DNA from: an uncultured Veillonellaceae bacterium
GTDB taxonomy: Bacteria; Bacillota; Negativicutes; Veillonellales; Negativicoccaceae
Assembly: GCA_902488965.1 (NCBI GenBank)
Contig: CABTYA010000039.1
Coordinates: forward strand, 1-9,932
DNA length: 9,932 nt
Direction: 5' to 3'
In this document: piece after piece, positions 1-6,363 of the stretch
Layout of the letters: every line of letters begins with the position of its first letter
How positions within the stretch are numbered: position 1 is the stretch's first letter
Program-made: the position numbers and the translations under genes
The notes under the pieces: model-generated
What the model was told of the DNA's origin: nothing
What the model saw: only the letters and a program-made list of their open reading frames with translations
Database searches by the model: none

Positions 1-359
1 CCGACCCTTTCGATTCGCTTGACAGTGGCGCCGCCGAGACCGTCGTTCACATGGCCGATGACCCGATTGGCTTCTTCCGCCGTCAGGTTATGCGTCCGGA
101 TCATCACGGCGGTACCGCTTTCATTGTCCGTACTGCCCGTCAGCTGGATCGTACTCGACTGGAGATTATCCTGTTCCAGTACCGTACGGACTTCGGCCAC
201 CGTCACCGGACGGGTGAATTCCAAATCCAAAATCGTACCGCCCGTAAAATCGATGCCCCAGTTAAACCCGAACAGGAACATCGAAAGGATACACGGAATC
301 ATCAACAGGCCCGAGAGAGTGAACCACCATTTGCGATGGGTGACAAGATTCCACTTCAT
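1..359 (-). CDS. secF: SecF, Sec translocon accessory membrane subunit (N-terminal part, runs off left edge)
   Basis: SecF is a membrane partner of SecD. Together they use the proton-motive force to help pull proteins out of the SecYEG channel on the outer face of the membrane. Only the first 119 codons are present; the C-terminal transmembrane bundle lies beyond base 1. The visible part shows a first membrane segment at about residues 11-33, then the SecD/SecF signature GIDFTGG at residues 35-41, followed by the start of the periplasmic-type domain. The start is the ATG at 357-359. It overlaps the secD stop (TGA at 356-358) as ATGA, which implies translational coupling. The D-F-T-G-G form with phenylalanine is typical of SecF, whereas SecD usually has L-x-G-G, as its neighbour does. 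The family call is secure; completeness cannot be judged. Confidence 0.95.
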   Translation of the reverse strand, partial: MKWNLVTHRKWWFTLSGLLMIPCILSMFLFGFNWGIDFTGGTILDLEFTRPVTVAEVRTVLEQDNLQSSTIQLTGSTDNESGTAVMIRTHNLTAEEANRVIGHVNDGLGGATVKRIERV

Positions 360-1582
360 TTCGCATAGCCCCCTTTCCGTGCACCGAAGAGCCACGGGTT
401 GTGTACCACGTTGGCGTTAATGAGCATCATCAACAAGGTCCGGCTGACCGTAATGGCGGTGAACATACTGACGAGTACGCCCAAGCCCAGCGTTACGGCA
501 AAGCCTTTGATTGTACCGCTGCCCATGACAAACAGAATGAGCGCGGTAATCATGACCGTCATGTTCGCGTCAAAGATTGTCGCAAACGCTCGCTTGAAGC
601 CCGCCTGAATCGCCAGCCGCAGTACTTTGCCTGCGGCGATTTCTTCTTTAAACCGCTCGAAGATGAGGATGTTGGCATCGACCGCCATCCCGATGGAGAG
701 AATAACCCCCGCAATCCCCGGCAGCGTCAATGTCGCATTGAGGAGTTTCAAAATCGTCAGCAACAGCAAGACATAAACCAACAAGGCCACATTGGCGATA
801 AAGCCGTTGACCCGATAAATCGCAAGCATAAAAAGTACGATCAATCCGAGCCCGATACTGAATGCCCGAATACTCTTGTCCTTGGAGTCCTGCCCCAGCG
901 ACGGACCGACCGTACGGACTTCCATTACTTCTACTTTGACCGGCAACGCCCCGCTGCGCAGCAAAATCGCCAAGTCCTTGGCTTCTTCCAACGAGCGGTT
1001 GCCCGTAATGACAGCCTTACCGCCTACAATCGGTTCATTGACGACCGGATTGGTCAGGATTTCCCCGTCCAATACGATGGCGATATGCCGACCAACATTT
1101 TCCGTCGTCAATTCGGCGAATTTTTTACCGCCCGCGTCATTAAACTCAATTGCGACCAGCGGCTGATTGCCCTGACCGAGTTCTTCCTTGGCGTTGGCCA
1201 AATCTTCCCCCGACAGACGCACGTTGCCGTCCTCGTCTTTAAACTGCAGAACCGCCGTTTTACCGATGGTCTTGATCGCTTTTTCCGGATCGCGTTCGCC
1301 CGGCAACTCAATGATGACCCGGCGCGAGCCTTCCCGCTGAATCACCGGCTCCGTCAGGCCCATTTCGTTGATCCGTCGTTCCATGATTTTCACGACTTGA
1401 TCAACGTCTTGATCCGTCACGGCGTGGACATCCGTATCTTTCGCTTCCAGTACGATATGCGTACCGCCTTGTAAGTCCAGCCCTTGCTTGATCGATCCCG
1501 CCAAATCGCCGACCTTGAATACAAACAGTCCGATAATGGCCAGTACCGCCAGCGCAAATTTCAACATTTCATTGATGCGCAT
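356..1582 (-). CDS. secD: SecD, protein-export membrane protein
   Basis: SecD is the larger RND-like subunit of the SecDF complex that drives late stages of Sec-dependent export. The 408-residue product has an N-terminal membrane helix (about 7-24) and the conserved motif KQGLDLQGG (32-40). A soluble P1-type domain follows (about 45-225), ending in the LLRSGALP region (207-214). The C-terminal bundle of about five helices (240-390) contains the family motif around PGIAGVILSIGMAVDANILIFERF (288-311, including the key aspartate D302) and the GFAVTLGLGVLVSMFTA stretch (360-375). Two adjacent ATGs could start it. The one at 1582-1580 lies five bases after a perfect AGGAGG, while the one at 1585 is only two bases from it, so 1582 is preferred. 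Secondary fusion to secF is absent; secF is a separate overlapping gene. The length is normal for a Firmicutes SecD that is not fused to SecF. Confidence 0.97.
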   Translation of the reverse strand: MRINEMLKFALAVLAIIGLFVFKVGDLAGSIKQGLDLQGGTHIVLEAKDTDVHAVTDQDVDQVVKIMERRINEMGLTEPVIQREGSRRVIIELPGERDPEKAIKTIGKTAVLQFKDEDGNVRLSGEDLANAKEELGQGNQPLVAIEFNDAGGKKFAELTTENVGRHIAIVLDGEILTNPVVNEPIVGGKAVITGNRSLEEAKDLAILLRSGALPVKVEVMEVRTVGPSLGQDSKDKSIRAFSIGLGLIVLFMLAIYRVNGFIANVALLVYVLLLLTILKLLNATLTLPGIAGVILSIGMAVDANILIFERFKEEIAAGKVLRLAIQAGFKRAFATIFDANMTVMITALILFVMGSGTIKGFAVTLGLGVLVSMFTAITVSRTLLMMLINANVVHNPWLFGARKGGYAK

Positions 1583-2181
1583 CATTTCCTCCTCTCCGCG
1601 CCTTCGCGCGGTGTATACCATGCCGCTTCCGTCACGACCGCATCCATCACGGCGTCCGTCGCCGTCATCGGTATGTCTTCCGTCAGCATGCATTCCGCCG
1701 CAATTCCGAGTCGAAACGCATCGGTTTGCGGCAAGTAGCGGTCATAATAACCGCCGCCCGCTCCCAGCCGTGCACCGTCTTTGCCGAATGCCGTCCCCGG
1801 CACCAGCACCAAGTCGATCGCCTGCGGTGCGACGACCGCCGTCACATCTCTCGGCTCGCGAATGCCCCATGTCCGCGGTACAACCGCCTCCAAGTCGTCC
1901 AACCGAACCGCCTGCATGATCCCGCGCACCTTCGTCAGCACCGGCACCGCCACTGTTTTCCCCGTCGCCAGCGCCGTACCGATGAGTGCATCGATGTCAA
2001 TTTCCGTCGGCATCGCCAAGTACGCCAGTATCGTCTTCGCTTCGCGCCATACCGAACGGCTCATCAGCCGCTCGAGCAGTGCCTCGGTCGCCGCCGTATC
2101 TCGGGCCGCCTCGGTCCGCAACGGCAAAACAGAGCGGCGCAGAGCCTCTTTACGCTCTTGCGCCGTCGTCTCATTGTTCAT
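1582..2181 (-). CDS. 5-formyltetrahydrofolate cyclo-ligase (5,10-methenyltetrahydrofolate synthetase)
   Basis: This cytoplasmic enzyme of the YgfA/YqgN/MTHFS family uses ATP to convert 5-formyltetrahydrofolate into 5,10-methenyltetrahydrofolate, salvaging folate into one-carbon metabolism. The 199-residue product has the expected length. It shows an N-terminal basic helix with the family's Lys/Arg positions (KEALRR, 11-16), a substrate-pocket segment AYLAMPTEIDI (53-63), and the hallmark C-terminal ATP/Mg loop: PGTAFGKDG (128-136), then RLGAGGGYYDRYL (138-150). The start chosen is the ATG at 2181, giving an 11-base overlap with yajC; an AGAGG lies 12 bases upstream, rather far. A second ATG four codons earlier (2193) abuts that AGAGG directly, so the true start is uncertain by four residues. 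It ends by sharing one base with the secD start. Placement between yajC and secD is unusual for the family, and no functional link to secretion is known to me. Confidence 0.93.
   Translation of the reverse strand: MNNETTAQERKEALRRSVLPLRTEAARDTAATEALLERLMSRSVWREAKTILAYLAMPTEIDIDALIGTALATGKTVAVPVLTKVRGIMQAVRLDDLEAVVPRTWGIREPRDVTAVVAPQAIDLVLVPGTAFGKDGARLGAGGGYYDRYLPQTDAFRLGIAAECMLTEDIPMTATDAVMDAVVTEAAWYTPREGAERRK
1588..1593 (-). promoter_or_regulatory. Ribosome binding site that decides the secD start
   Basis: A perfect AGGAGG sits inside the last codons of the upstream cyclo-ligase gene. It is 2 bases from the ATG at 1585 and 5 bases from the ATG at 1582, so the second ATG is better placed for initiation. 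Confidence 0.7.
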
Positions 2182-2506
2182 GAGTCGCTTCATCCTCTTG
2201 TGCCGCCACTTCCTTGGCGACTTCTTCTTCCTCTTCTTCATACTGGAACTTGTGTACGGCCGCTTTCGCAACACGGATTTCCGTCTTCGGTGCGATCTGG
2301 AGTACCACGATTTCACCCTTGATGGCTTTTACCGTACCGTACAATCCGCCCACGGTAATGACTTTGCTGTTTTTCGACAGCTGCTGCAAAAATTGCTTGC
2401 GTTCCGCCTTTTCTTTTTTCTGCGGACGATACAGCAGGAAATAAAAGATCCCGATCATCAGCAAGAAAGGCCATGCCGCATTGAACAGTGTCATCATTTC
2501 ATTCAT
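2171..2506 (-). CDS. yajC: YajC, SecDF-associated preprotein translocase subunit
   Basis: YajC is a small single-span membrane protein that associates with SecDF and YidC at the Sec translocon. The 111-residue product has one transmembrane helix (about 11-26) followed directly by the typical YRPQKKEKAERK membrane-exit segment (26-37). A small beta domain with the family motif KVITVGGLYGTV (48-59) comes next. The C-terminus is a strongly acidic tail (90-111, including six consecutive glutamates at 90-95). The start ATG at 2504-2506 is preceded by AGGGGGTG with five intervening bases; a second ATG three codons later is possible. The downstream cyclo-ligase overlaps its last codons by 11 bases. 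The 58-base gap upstream carries a candidate promoter, so yajC may head its own transcript as well as being read through from tgt. Confidence 0.95.
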   Translation of the reverse strand: MNEMMTLFNAAWPFLLMIGIFYFLLYRPQKKEKAERKQFLQQLSKNSKVITVGGLYGTVKAIKGEIVVLQIAPKTEIRVAKAAVHKFQYEEEEEEVAKEVAAQEDEATHEQ

Positions 2507-2533
2507 ATTGTCACCCCCTGTACATTCTTTTTT

Positions 2534-2542
2534 ATTCTATCA
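2534..2542 (-). promoter_or_regulatory. Candidate extended -10 promoter for yajC-secDF
   Basis: The minus strand reads TGATAGAAT, an extended -10 (TG-n-TAGAAT, five of six matches to TATAAT), 27 bases upstream of the yajC ATG. No convincing -35 is seen at 16-18 bases. The AT-rich run that follows lies within an otherwise GC-rich region. This is inference from sequence only. Confidence 0.4.
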
Positions 2543-2547
2543 TAATC

Positions 2548-2563
2548 CGTGCCCGCCTGCACG
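2548..2563 (-). other. Small hairpin directly after the tgt stop codon
   Basis: On the minus strand CGTGC and GCACG form a 5-bp stem around a 6-base loop, and flanking AAT/ATT could lengthen it with one bulged G. There is no U-tract on the minus side, so it is not a standard intrinsic terminator for tgt. On the plus strand it is followed by a T-rich run, but no plus-strand gene exists here to terminate. It may act as a processing or 3'-end stability element between the tgt and yajC parts of the operon. Confidence 0.35.
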
Positions 2564-2564
2564 A

Positions 2565-3698
2565 TTATTTTTCCGCCGGTTTCGCTCCGCGCGTCCACCG
2601 CGCCCAAAAGTCGTCACGAAATGCCGCCAACCGGTCTTCCACGATGGCCGCCCGCATGTCCCGCATCAACTGCTGCAGGAAATGCAAGTTGTGAACGCTG
2701 AGCAAGCGAAACGCGAAAATTTCCTCGGCCTTGTACAAGTGGCGGATATACGCCCGTGTATAATTCCGGCATGCATAACAGTCGCAATCTTCCGCCAACG
2801 GTGCAAAATCACGCTCATATTGTTTATTTTTAATATTGATTCGCCCTTCGCGGATCATCGCCATGCCGTTGCGAGCGACACGCGTCGGATACACGCAGTC
2901 GAACATGTCCACGCCGCGCCGCACGCCCTCGACCAGACAGTCGGGTGTGCCGACGCCCATGAGGTAACGGGCCTTGTGTGCAGGCAGCAGCGACGTCGAA
3001 ATCTCGAGCATCTCATACATCAACTCATGCGGCTCGCCGACGGACAATCCGCCGATGCCGTAACCGTCAAAATCGAGCGCCGTCAGATCGCGCACGCTCT
3101 CGCGTCGCAAATCGGCATGCATACCGCCCTGCACGATGCCGAACATGCCCTGCCGCGGATGATCGTGCACCGCCAAACACCGCTCGGCCCAGCGCGTCGT
3201 CCGCGCCGTCGAGCGGGCGGCATAATCGTGATCGGCCGGATACGGGATGCACTCGTCAAACGCCATCGCAATATCCGCCCCCAGCTGCATTTGTACGCGG
3301 GTGGCAATCTCCGGCGACAAAAACTGTTTTGAGCCGTCCAAATGCGAACGAAACTCCACGCCTTCTTCCGTGATTTTGCGCATCGCTCCCAGGCTGAACA
3401 CCTGAAACCCGCCGCTGTCGGTGAGCATCGCTCGCGGCCAGCGCATAAACGTATGCAACCCGCCCGCCTCGGCAACCAGGTCCGCCCCCGGACGCAAAAA
3501 GAGATGATACGTATTGGCCAGGATGATCCCCGCTCCCGTATCCGCGACCTCTTCCGGCGAGAGCGTCTTGACGCTCGCCTGCGTGCCGACCGGCATAAAC
3601 ATCGGTGTCGGATACGTCCCGTGAGGCGTATGCAACAATCCCGCCCGCGCACCGGTGTGCGCATCCGTATGAATAAGTTCGTATTGAATAACCGCCAT
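2565..3698 (-). CDS. tgt: tRNA-guanine transglycosylase (queuine/preQ1 insertion)
   Basis: Bacterial Tgt exchanges guanine-34 in the anticodon of Asp, Asn, His and Tyr tRNAs for preQ1, the committed step of queuosine formation on tRNA. The 377-residue product has the expected length and all key residues. The substrate-pocket aspartate is D94 in MLTDSGGFQVFSL (91-103), and the nucleophile is D264 in GVDMFDCVYPTRVARNG (262-278). The specificity loop MFGIVQGG is at 185-192. The zinc site C305, C307, C310 and H336 lies in DCDCYAC and the following HNLHF segment. The frame extends upstream to a GTG at 3716, but the ATG at 3698 with AGGTAGGG just ahead is preferred; it is five bases past the queA stop. 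Its product, preQ1-tRNA, is the substrate of QueA, encoded immediately upstream in the same operon. Confidence 0.98.
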   Translation of the reverse strand: MAVIQYELIHTDAHTGARAGLLHTPHGTYPTPMFMPVGTQASVKTLSPEEVADTGAGIILANTYHLFLRPGADLVAEAGGLHTFMRWPRAMLTDSGGFQVFSLGAMRKITEEGVEFRSHLDGSKQFLSPEIATRVQMQLGADIAMAFDECIPYPADHDYAARSTARTTRWAERCLAVHDHPRQGMFGIVQGGMHADLRRESVRDLTALDFDGYGIGGLSVGEPHELMYEMLEISTSLLPAHKARYLMGVGTPDCLVEGVRRGVDMFDCVYPTRVARNGMAMIREGRINIKNKQYERDFAPLAEDCDCYACRNYTRAYIRHLYKAEEIFAFRLLSVHNLHFLQQLMRDMRAAIVEDRLAAFRDDFWARWTRGAKPAEK

Positions 3699-3701
3699 AA
3701 T

Positions 3702-3709
3702 CCCTACCT
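3702..3709 (-). promoter_or_regulatory. Ribosome binding site that decides the tgt start
   Basis: AGGTAGGG spans the TAG stop codon of queA and lies three bases before the ATG at 3698 (its AGG lies eight bases before). No comparable site precedes the alternative GTG at 3716, which falls inside queA. Confidence 0.65.
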
Positions 3710-4720
3710 GATCCACATCGCATCGCCGAAACTGAAGAACCGATATTCGGATTCCACCGCTTCCCGATACGCCGCCAGTACGTGTTCCTTGCCCGCAAAC
3801 GCACTGATCATCATCAACAAGGTCGACTGCGGCAAGTGAAAATTCGTCACCATCGCATCGACCATCCGGAACGTATACCCCGGATAAATAAACAACTCCG
3901 TCGTCCCCGCACCCGCTTTGAGCGTACCGCTCTGTCCCGCGGACTCAAGCGTGCGCACCGAAGTCGTACCCACCGCGACGATGCGCCTGCCTTCCGCCTT
4001 GGCGCGATTGACCGCCGCCGCCGTTTCCTCACTGACGGCATAGGCCTCTTCGTGCATGGTGTGGTCCTCAATCCGCTCGACGCTCACCGGTCGGAACGTC
4101 CCCAAACCGACATGCAGCGTCACATAGCGGATATCCGCTCCCCGCGATGCCAACTCCGTTAGCACTTCGGGGGTAAAATGCAATCCCGCCGTCGGTGCCG
4201 CCGCCGAGCCGTCAACAGCGGAATAGACCGTCTGATACCGTTCGCGATCTTCCAGCCGCTTATGAATATACGGCGGCAGCGGCATCTCGCCGAGAGCCTC
4301 CAAATGGGCCTTGAAGTCGCCCGTATATGTAAACCGAATGACCCGTCCGCCGAAATCCGTCCGGTCTTCCACTACACCGTGCAAGTCGTCGCCGAACGAC
4401 AACTCCGTCCCCGGCAGCGCTTTTTTCCCCGGCTTGACCAATACTTCCCAACGGTCATTTCCCCGCGGGTGCAGCAACAATACTTCCACCCGACCGCCCG
4501 TCGGGCGGTTACCGTACAAACGCGCCGGCAGGACGCGCGTATTGTTGAACACCCATACATCCCCGGCACGCACTTCCTCCAAAATATCCCGAAACGTGCC
4601 TTGCTTCGTTTCCCCCGTCACGCGATCCAACGTCAAAAGCCGCGATGCGTCGCGCGGCTCAATCGGCGTTTGCGCGATGCGTTCGGGAGGTAATTCATAA
4701 TCAAATTCGCGTACGTCCAT
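3704..4720 (-). CDS. queA: S-adenosylmethionine:tRNA ribosyltransferase-isomerase
   Basis: QueA transfers and isomerises the ribosyl moiety of S-adenosylmethionine onto preQ1-modified tRNA, giving epoxyqueuosine, the step after Tgt. The 338-residue product matches the family length. It opens with the typical FDYELPPERIAQTP segment (6-19) and continues with WVFNNTRVLPARL (56-68), GSAAAPTAGLHFT (171-183), LHVGLGTFRPV (202-212), GTTSVRTLES (251-260) and TNFHLPQSTLLMM (292-304), all QueA signatures. The frame is open to a TTG at 4735, but the ATG at 4720 lies five bases after AGAAGGG and is chosen. The gene starts 11 bases after the spoIID stop and ends five bases before the tgt start, so the two queuosine genes are a translationally close pair. 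No queuosine precursor synthesis genes (queC, queD, queE, queF) are in the window. Confidence 0.98.
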   Translation of the reverse strand: MDVREFDYELPPERIAQTPIEPRDASRLLTLDRVTGETKQGTFRDILEEVRAGDVWVFNNTRVLPARLYGNRPTGGRVEVLLLHPRGNDRWEVLVKPGKKALPGTELSFGDDLHGVVEDRTDFGGRVIRFTYTGDFKAHLEALGEMPLPPYIHKRLEDRERYQTVYSAVDGSAAAPTAGLHFTPEVLTELASRGADIRYVTLHVGLGTFRPVSVERIEDHTMHEEAYAVSEETAAAVNRAKAEGRRIVAVGTTSVRTLESAGQSGTLKAGAGTTELFIYPGYTFRMVDAMVTNFHLPQSTLLMMISAFAGKEHVLAAYREAVESEYRFFSFGDAMWIR

Positions 4721-4725
4721 CTGAT

Positions 4726-4732
4726 CCCTTCT
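4726..4732 (-). promoter_or_regulatory. Ribosome binding site that decides the queA start
   Basis: AGAAGGG begins at the last base of the spoIID stop codon and lies five bases before the ATG at 4720. The upstream TTG at 4735 has no such site at proper distance, so the shorter protein is favoured. Confidence 0.65.
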
Positions 4733-6147
4733 CAATACCAGTTTTTCAATTCCGTATTTCGATAAAAATGCGCCAAAATAACGCGGTAATACAATTCATT
4801 ACCGTCGTGACCGCTCGCCATGACCTGTGCCCCCCACTGCGAGAGCCCCAGCCCGTGCCCGTAGCCGTAGCCAACGACATCGATACAGCCTTTTTTGCCT
4901 GCCTCGATATCAAACATCGTGCTGCGCAGGTCGAACATCTGTTGAAACAAATTGCCGCTGATGATCTTTTTGCCTTTCTTGCCTTCCACGACAATGATTT
5001 TGACTCGTCCCGACACTCCGCGGTCGGCCTTTTTCATCGGTGCCTTCGTCAACTTGGAAAGTCTGATTCTGCGAATATCGCCGACATCATAGCCGCGGGC
5101 TTTCAGCTCATCCGCCAGCCGTTCCACGGATATCGTCACACGCCACGGCTGTTCGGTATACGTGTTGAGCGGTTCTTCCACCGCCCGCAAGTAGGGAATT
5201 GCGTTGCCCCATACATTCTCGCTGTCCTCGGTATAGCCGCCGCCGTGCGCAAAGAACATCGCATCAATGGGGCGTCCGTCATAGACGAGCACCTCGCCTC
5301 GGGTATCGTTGACCGCCTTGGTCGTGCGCTCAGTCTCCGCGCCGAGTCCGCCGTATACTTGCGAGGCGATGGTGTCGACCACGTCAAACCCCTGCGCCCC
5401 GTACGTCCCCCGATGCGCGAGAGCATACGAACGAGCCGCCACCGCTTGCGCGCGCAAAGCGTTGCCGTGCCATGACGGCGATACTTCCTTCGGCACGACG
5501 CCGTAGAGATAACTCTCCAGCGGCACCTCATTGACCACCGTGATACCGCCCGCACCGACCGTGGGAATCAAACGCAAAATCCCCCGATACGGCACTTCGT
5601 CATAGGTGACGACATCCGCCCCTCGGCCGCGCAAATAAATCGTCTTGCCCACCGGCGTCCCGTTCACCTGCAACACATCTCCGACACGGGTGACGCGTAT
5701 GTTCGCCCCCGCCGGAAACGATTTCCATTTTTTGACGCCGTCAAAAACGGTAAACTCGCCATGCGCGCCGACGGTCGCCACACTCACGCCGCGACCGATA
5801 CCGACAGCGATTGGCGGGCCGTTTTCCGTCACAAATTCTTTTCCTACCATCGGCAATACCTGCGTGCGCGCCAGTTCCGCCGCCGGCACCGTCACCGCCT
5901 CGTCATGCCGCGCATCCGTCCGACGCGACGCCCCTTTGACCTGTGCGGATTTGACTTCATGCCGATGCGGCGCCGCTTTCACCCGCTGCGATCCCCGACT
6001 CGGATGCACCTGTGTCACCGTTGCTGTCGCCGTCTTTCCCGATGAGGACGGGGCCCCTTTGACCGAGGCCGCCGCCACGTCCGTCGACGCACATCCCGCC
6101 AGCAATACGGCACACAGCATACCGCCGATCCATTGATTCTTTTTCAT
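4732..6147 (-). CDS. SpoIID/LytB-domain lipoprotein (putative peptidoglycan lytic transglycosylase)
   Basis: SpoIID proteins cleave denuded glycan strands of peptidoglycan. In endospore formers they act in the engulfment machine, while homologues in non-sporulators have other wall roles. The 471-residue product begins with a lipoprotein signal: two lysines, a hydrophobic stretch, and a lipobox L16-A17-G18-C19, so it should be anchored by C19 on the outer face of the membrane. A basic, Ala/Ser/His-rich, probably unfolded tether of about 75 residues follows. The conserved domain spans about 110-465 and includes VVNEVPLESYLYGVVPKEV (204-222), where E221 matches the family's catalytic glutamate, then QAVAARSYAL (234-243) and GYGYGHGLGLSQWGAQ (426-441). 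It is longer than B. subtilis SpoIID because of the tether. The start ATG is three bases after the DUF2905 stop, with GGAGA upstream. At 299-301 it reads FAH where the family usually has HS or HA. It need not imply sporulation. Confidence 0.9.
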   Translation of the reverse strand: MKKNQWIGGMLCAVLLAGCASTDVAAASVKGAPSSSGKTATATVTQVHPSRGSQRVKAAPHRHEVKSAQVKGASRRTDARHDEAVTVPAAELARTQVLPMVGKEFVTENGPPIAVGIGRGVSVATVGAHGEFTVFDGVKKWKSFPAGANIRVTRVGDVLQVNGTPVGKTIYLRGRGADVVTYDEVPYRGILRLIPTVGAGGITVVNEVPLESYLYGVVPKEVSPSWHGNALRAQAVAARSYALAHRGTYGAQGFDVVDTIASQVYGGLGAETERTTKAVNDTRGEVLVYDGRPIDAMFFAHGGGYTEDSENVWGNAIPYLRAVEEPLNTYTEQPWRVTISVERLADELKARGYDVGDIRRIRLSKLTKAPMKKADRGVSGRVKIIVVEGKKGKKIISGNLFQQMFDLRSTMFDIEAGKKGCIDVVGYGYGHGLGLSQWGAQVMASGHDGNELYYRVILAHFYRNTELKNWY

Positions 6148-6150
6148 ATC

Positions 6151-6363
6151 TCATCTCCGAAACCATAGTTGTGCCAATACGGTAAGCACCACCGACAACA
6201 CCAACGATGTCGCCAACGGAAAATAAAACGTCGTATGGCCGCGTGTCCACTTAAAATCTCCCGGCAATTGTCCGAAAGGAATCCACTGCCCGACCAATTG
6301 CAGCACTAACCCGATCAGCAATAATGCCGCTCCTGCAATCATCAACCACTTGCCCATCGTCAT
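6151..6363 (-). CDS. DUF2905 family small membrane protein
   Basis: A 70-residue hydrophobic protein of unknown function. It has two membrane segments (about 5-28 and 47-67) separated by a short polar loop with the DUF2905 signature: GQLPGDFKWTRGHTTFYFPL (31-50). Family members commonly sit near ruvB or queA in Gram-positive and related genomes, as here, but no activity is established to my knowledge. Two starts are possible. The ATG at 6363 overlaps the ruvB stop as ATGA, and GGGAG lies four bases upstream of it; the ATG at 6357 is two codons later and ten bases from the same site. The frame continues open farther upstream inside ruvB, but that extension is a shadow of ruvB and lacks family similarity. 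It ends three bases before the spoIID start. Confidence 0.85.
   Translation of the reverse strand: MTMGKWLMIAGAALLLIGLVLQLVGQWIPFGQLPGDFKWTRGHTTFYFPLATSLVLSVVLTVLAQLWFRR

Noticed and set aside
401..1474. Long plus-strand open frame opposite secD (357 codons)
   Set aside because: It is antisense to a complete, motif-verified secD in a GC-rich region where codon bias keeps the opposite strand open. The translation is rich in R, Q, H and D without any recognisable domain, and there is no ribosome site.
1586..1693. N-terminal extension of SecD
   Set aside because: The open frame upstream of the double ATG overlaps the cyclo-ligase and is a Gly/Arg/Asp-rich shadow. The start next to AGGAGG yields the normal SecD N-terminus.
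2481..3332. Plus-strand open frame opposite tgt (283 codons)
   Set aside because: It lies antisense to tgt, whose catalytic and zinc residues are all present. Composition is typical of an antisense shadow and no promoter or domain is evident.
4645..5475. Plus-strand open frame opposite queA and spoIID (276 codons)
   Set aside because: It crosses two verified genes on the other strand and has no recognisable protein features.
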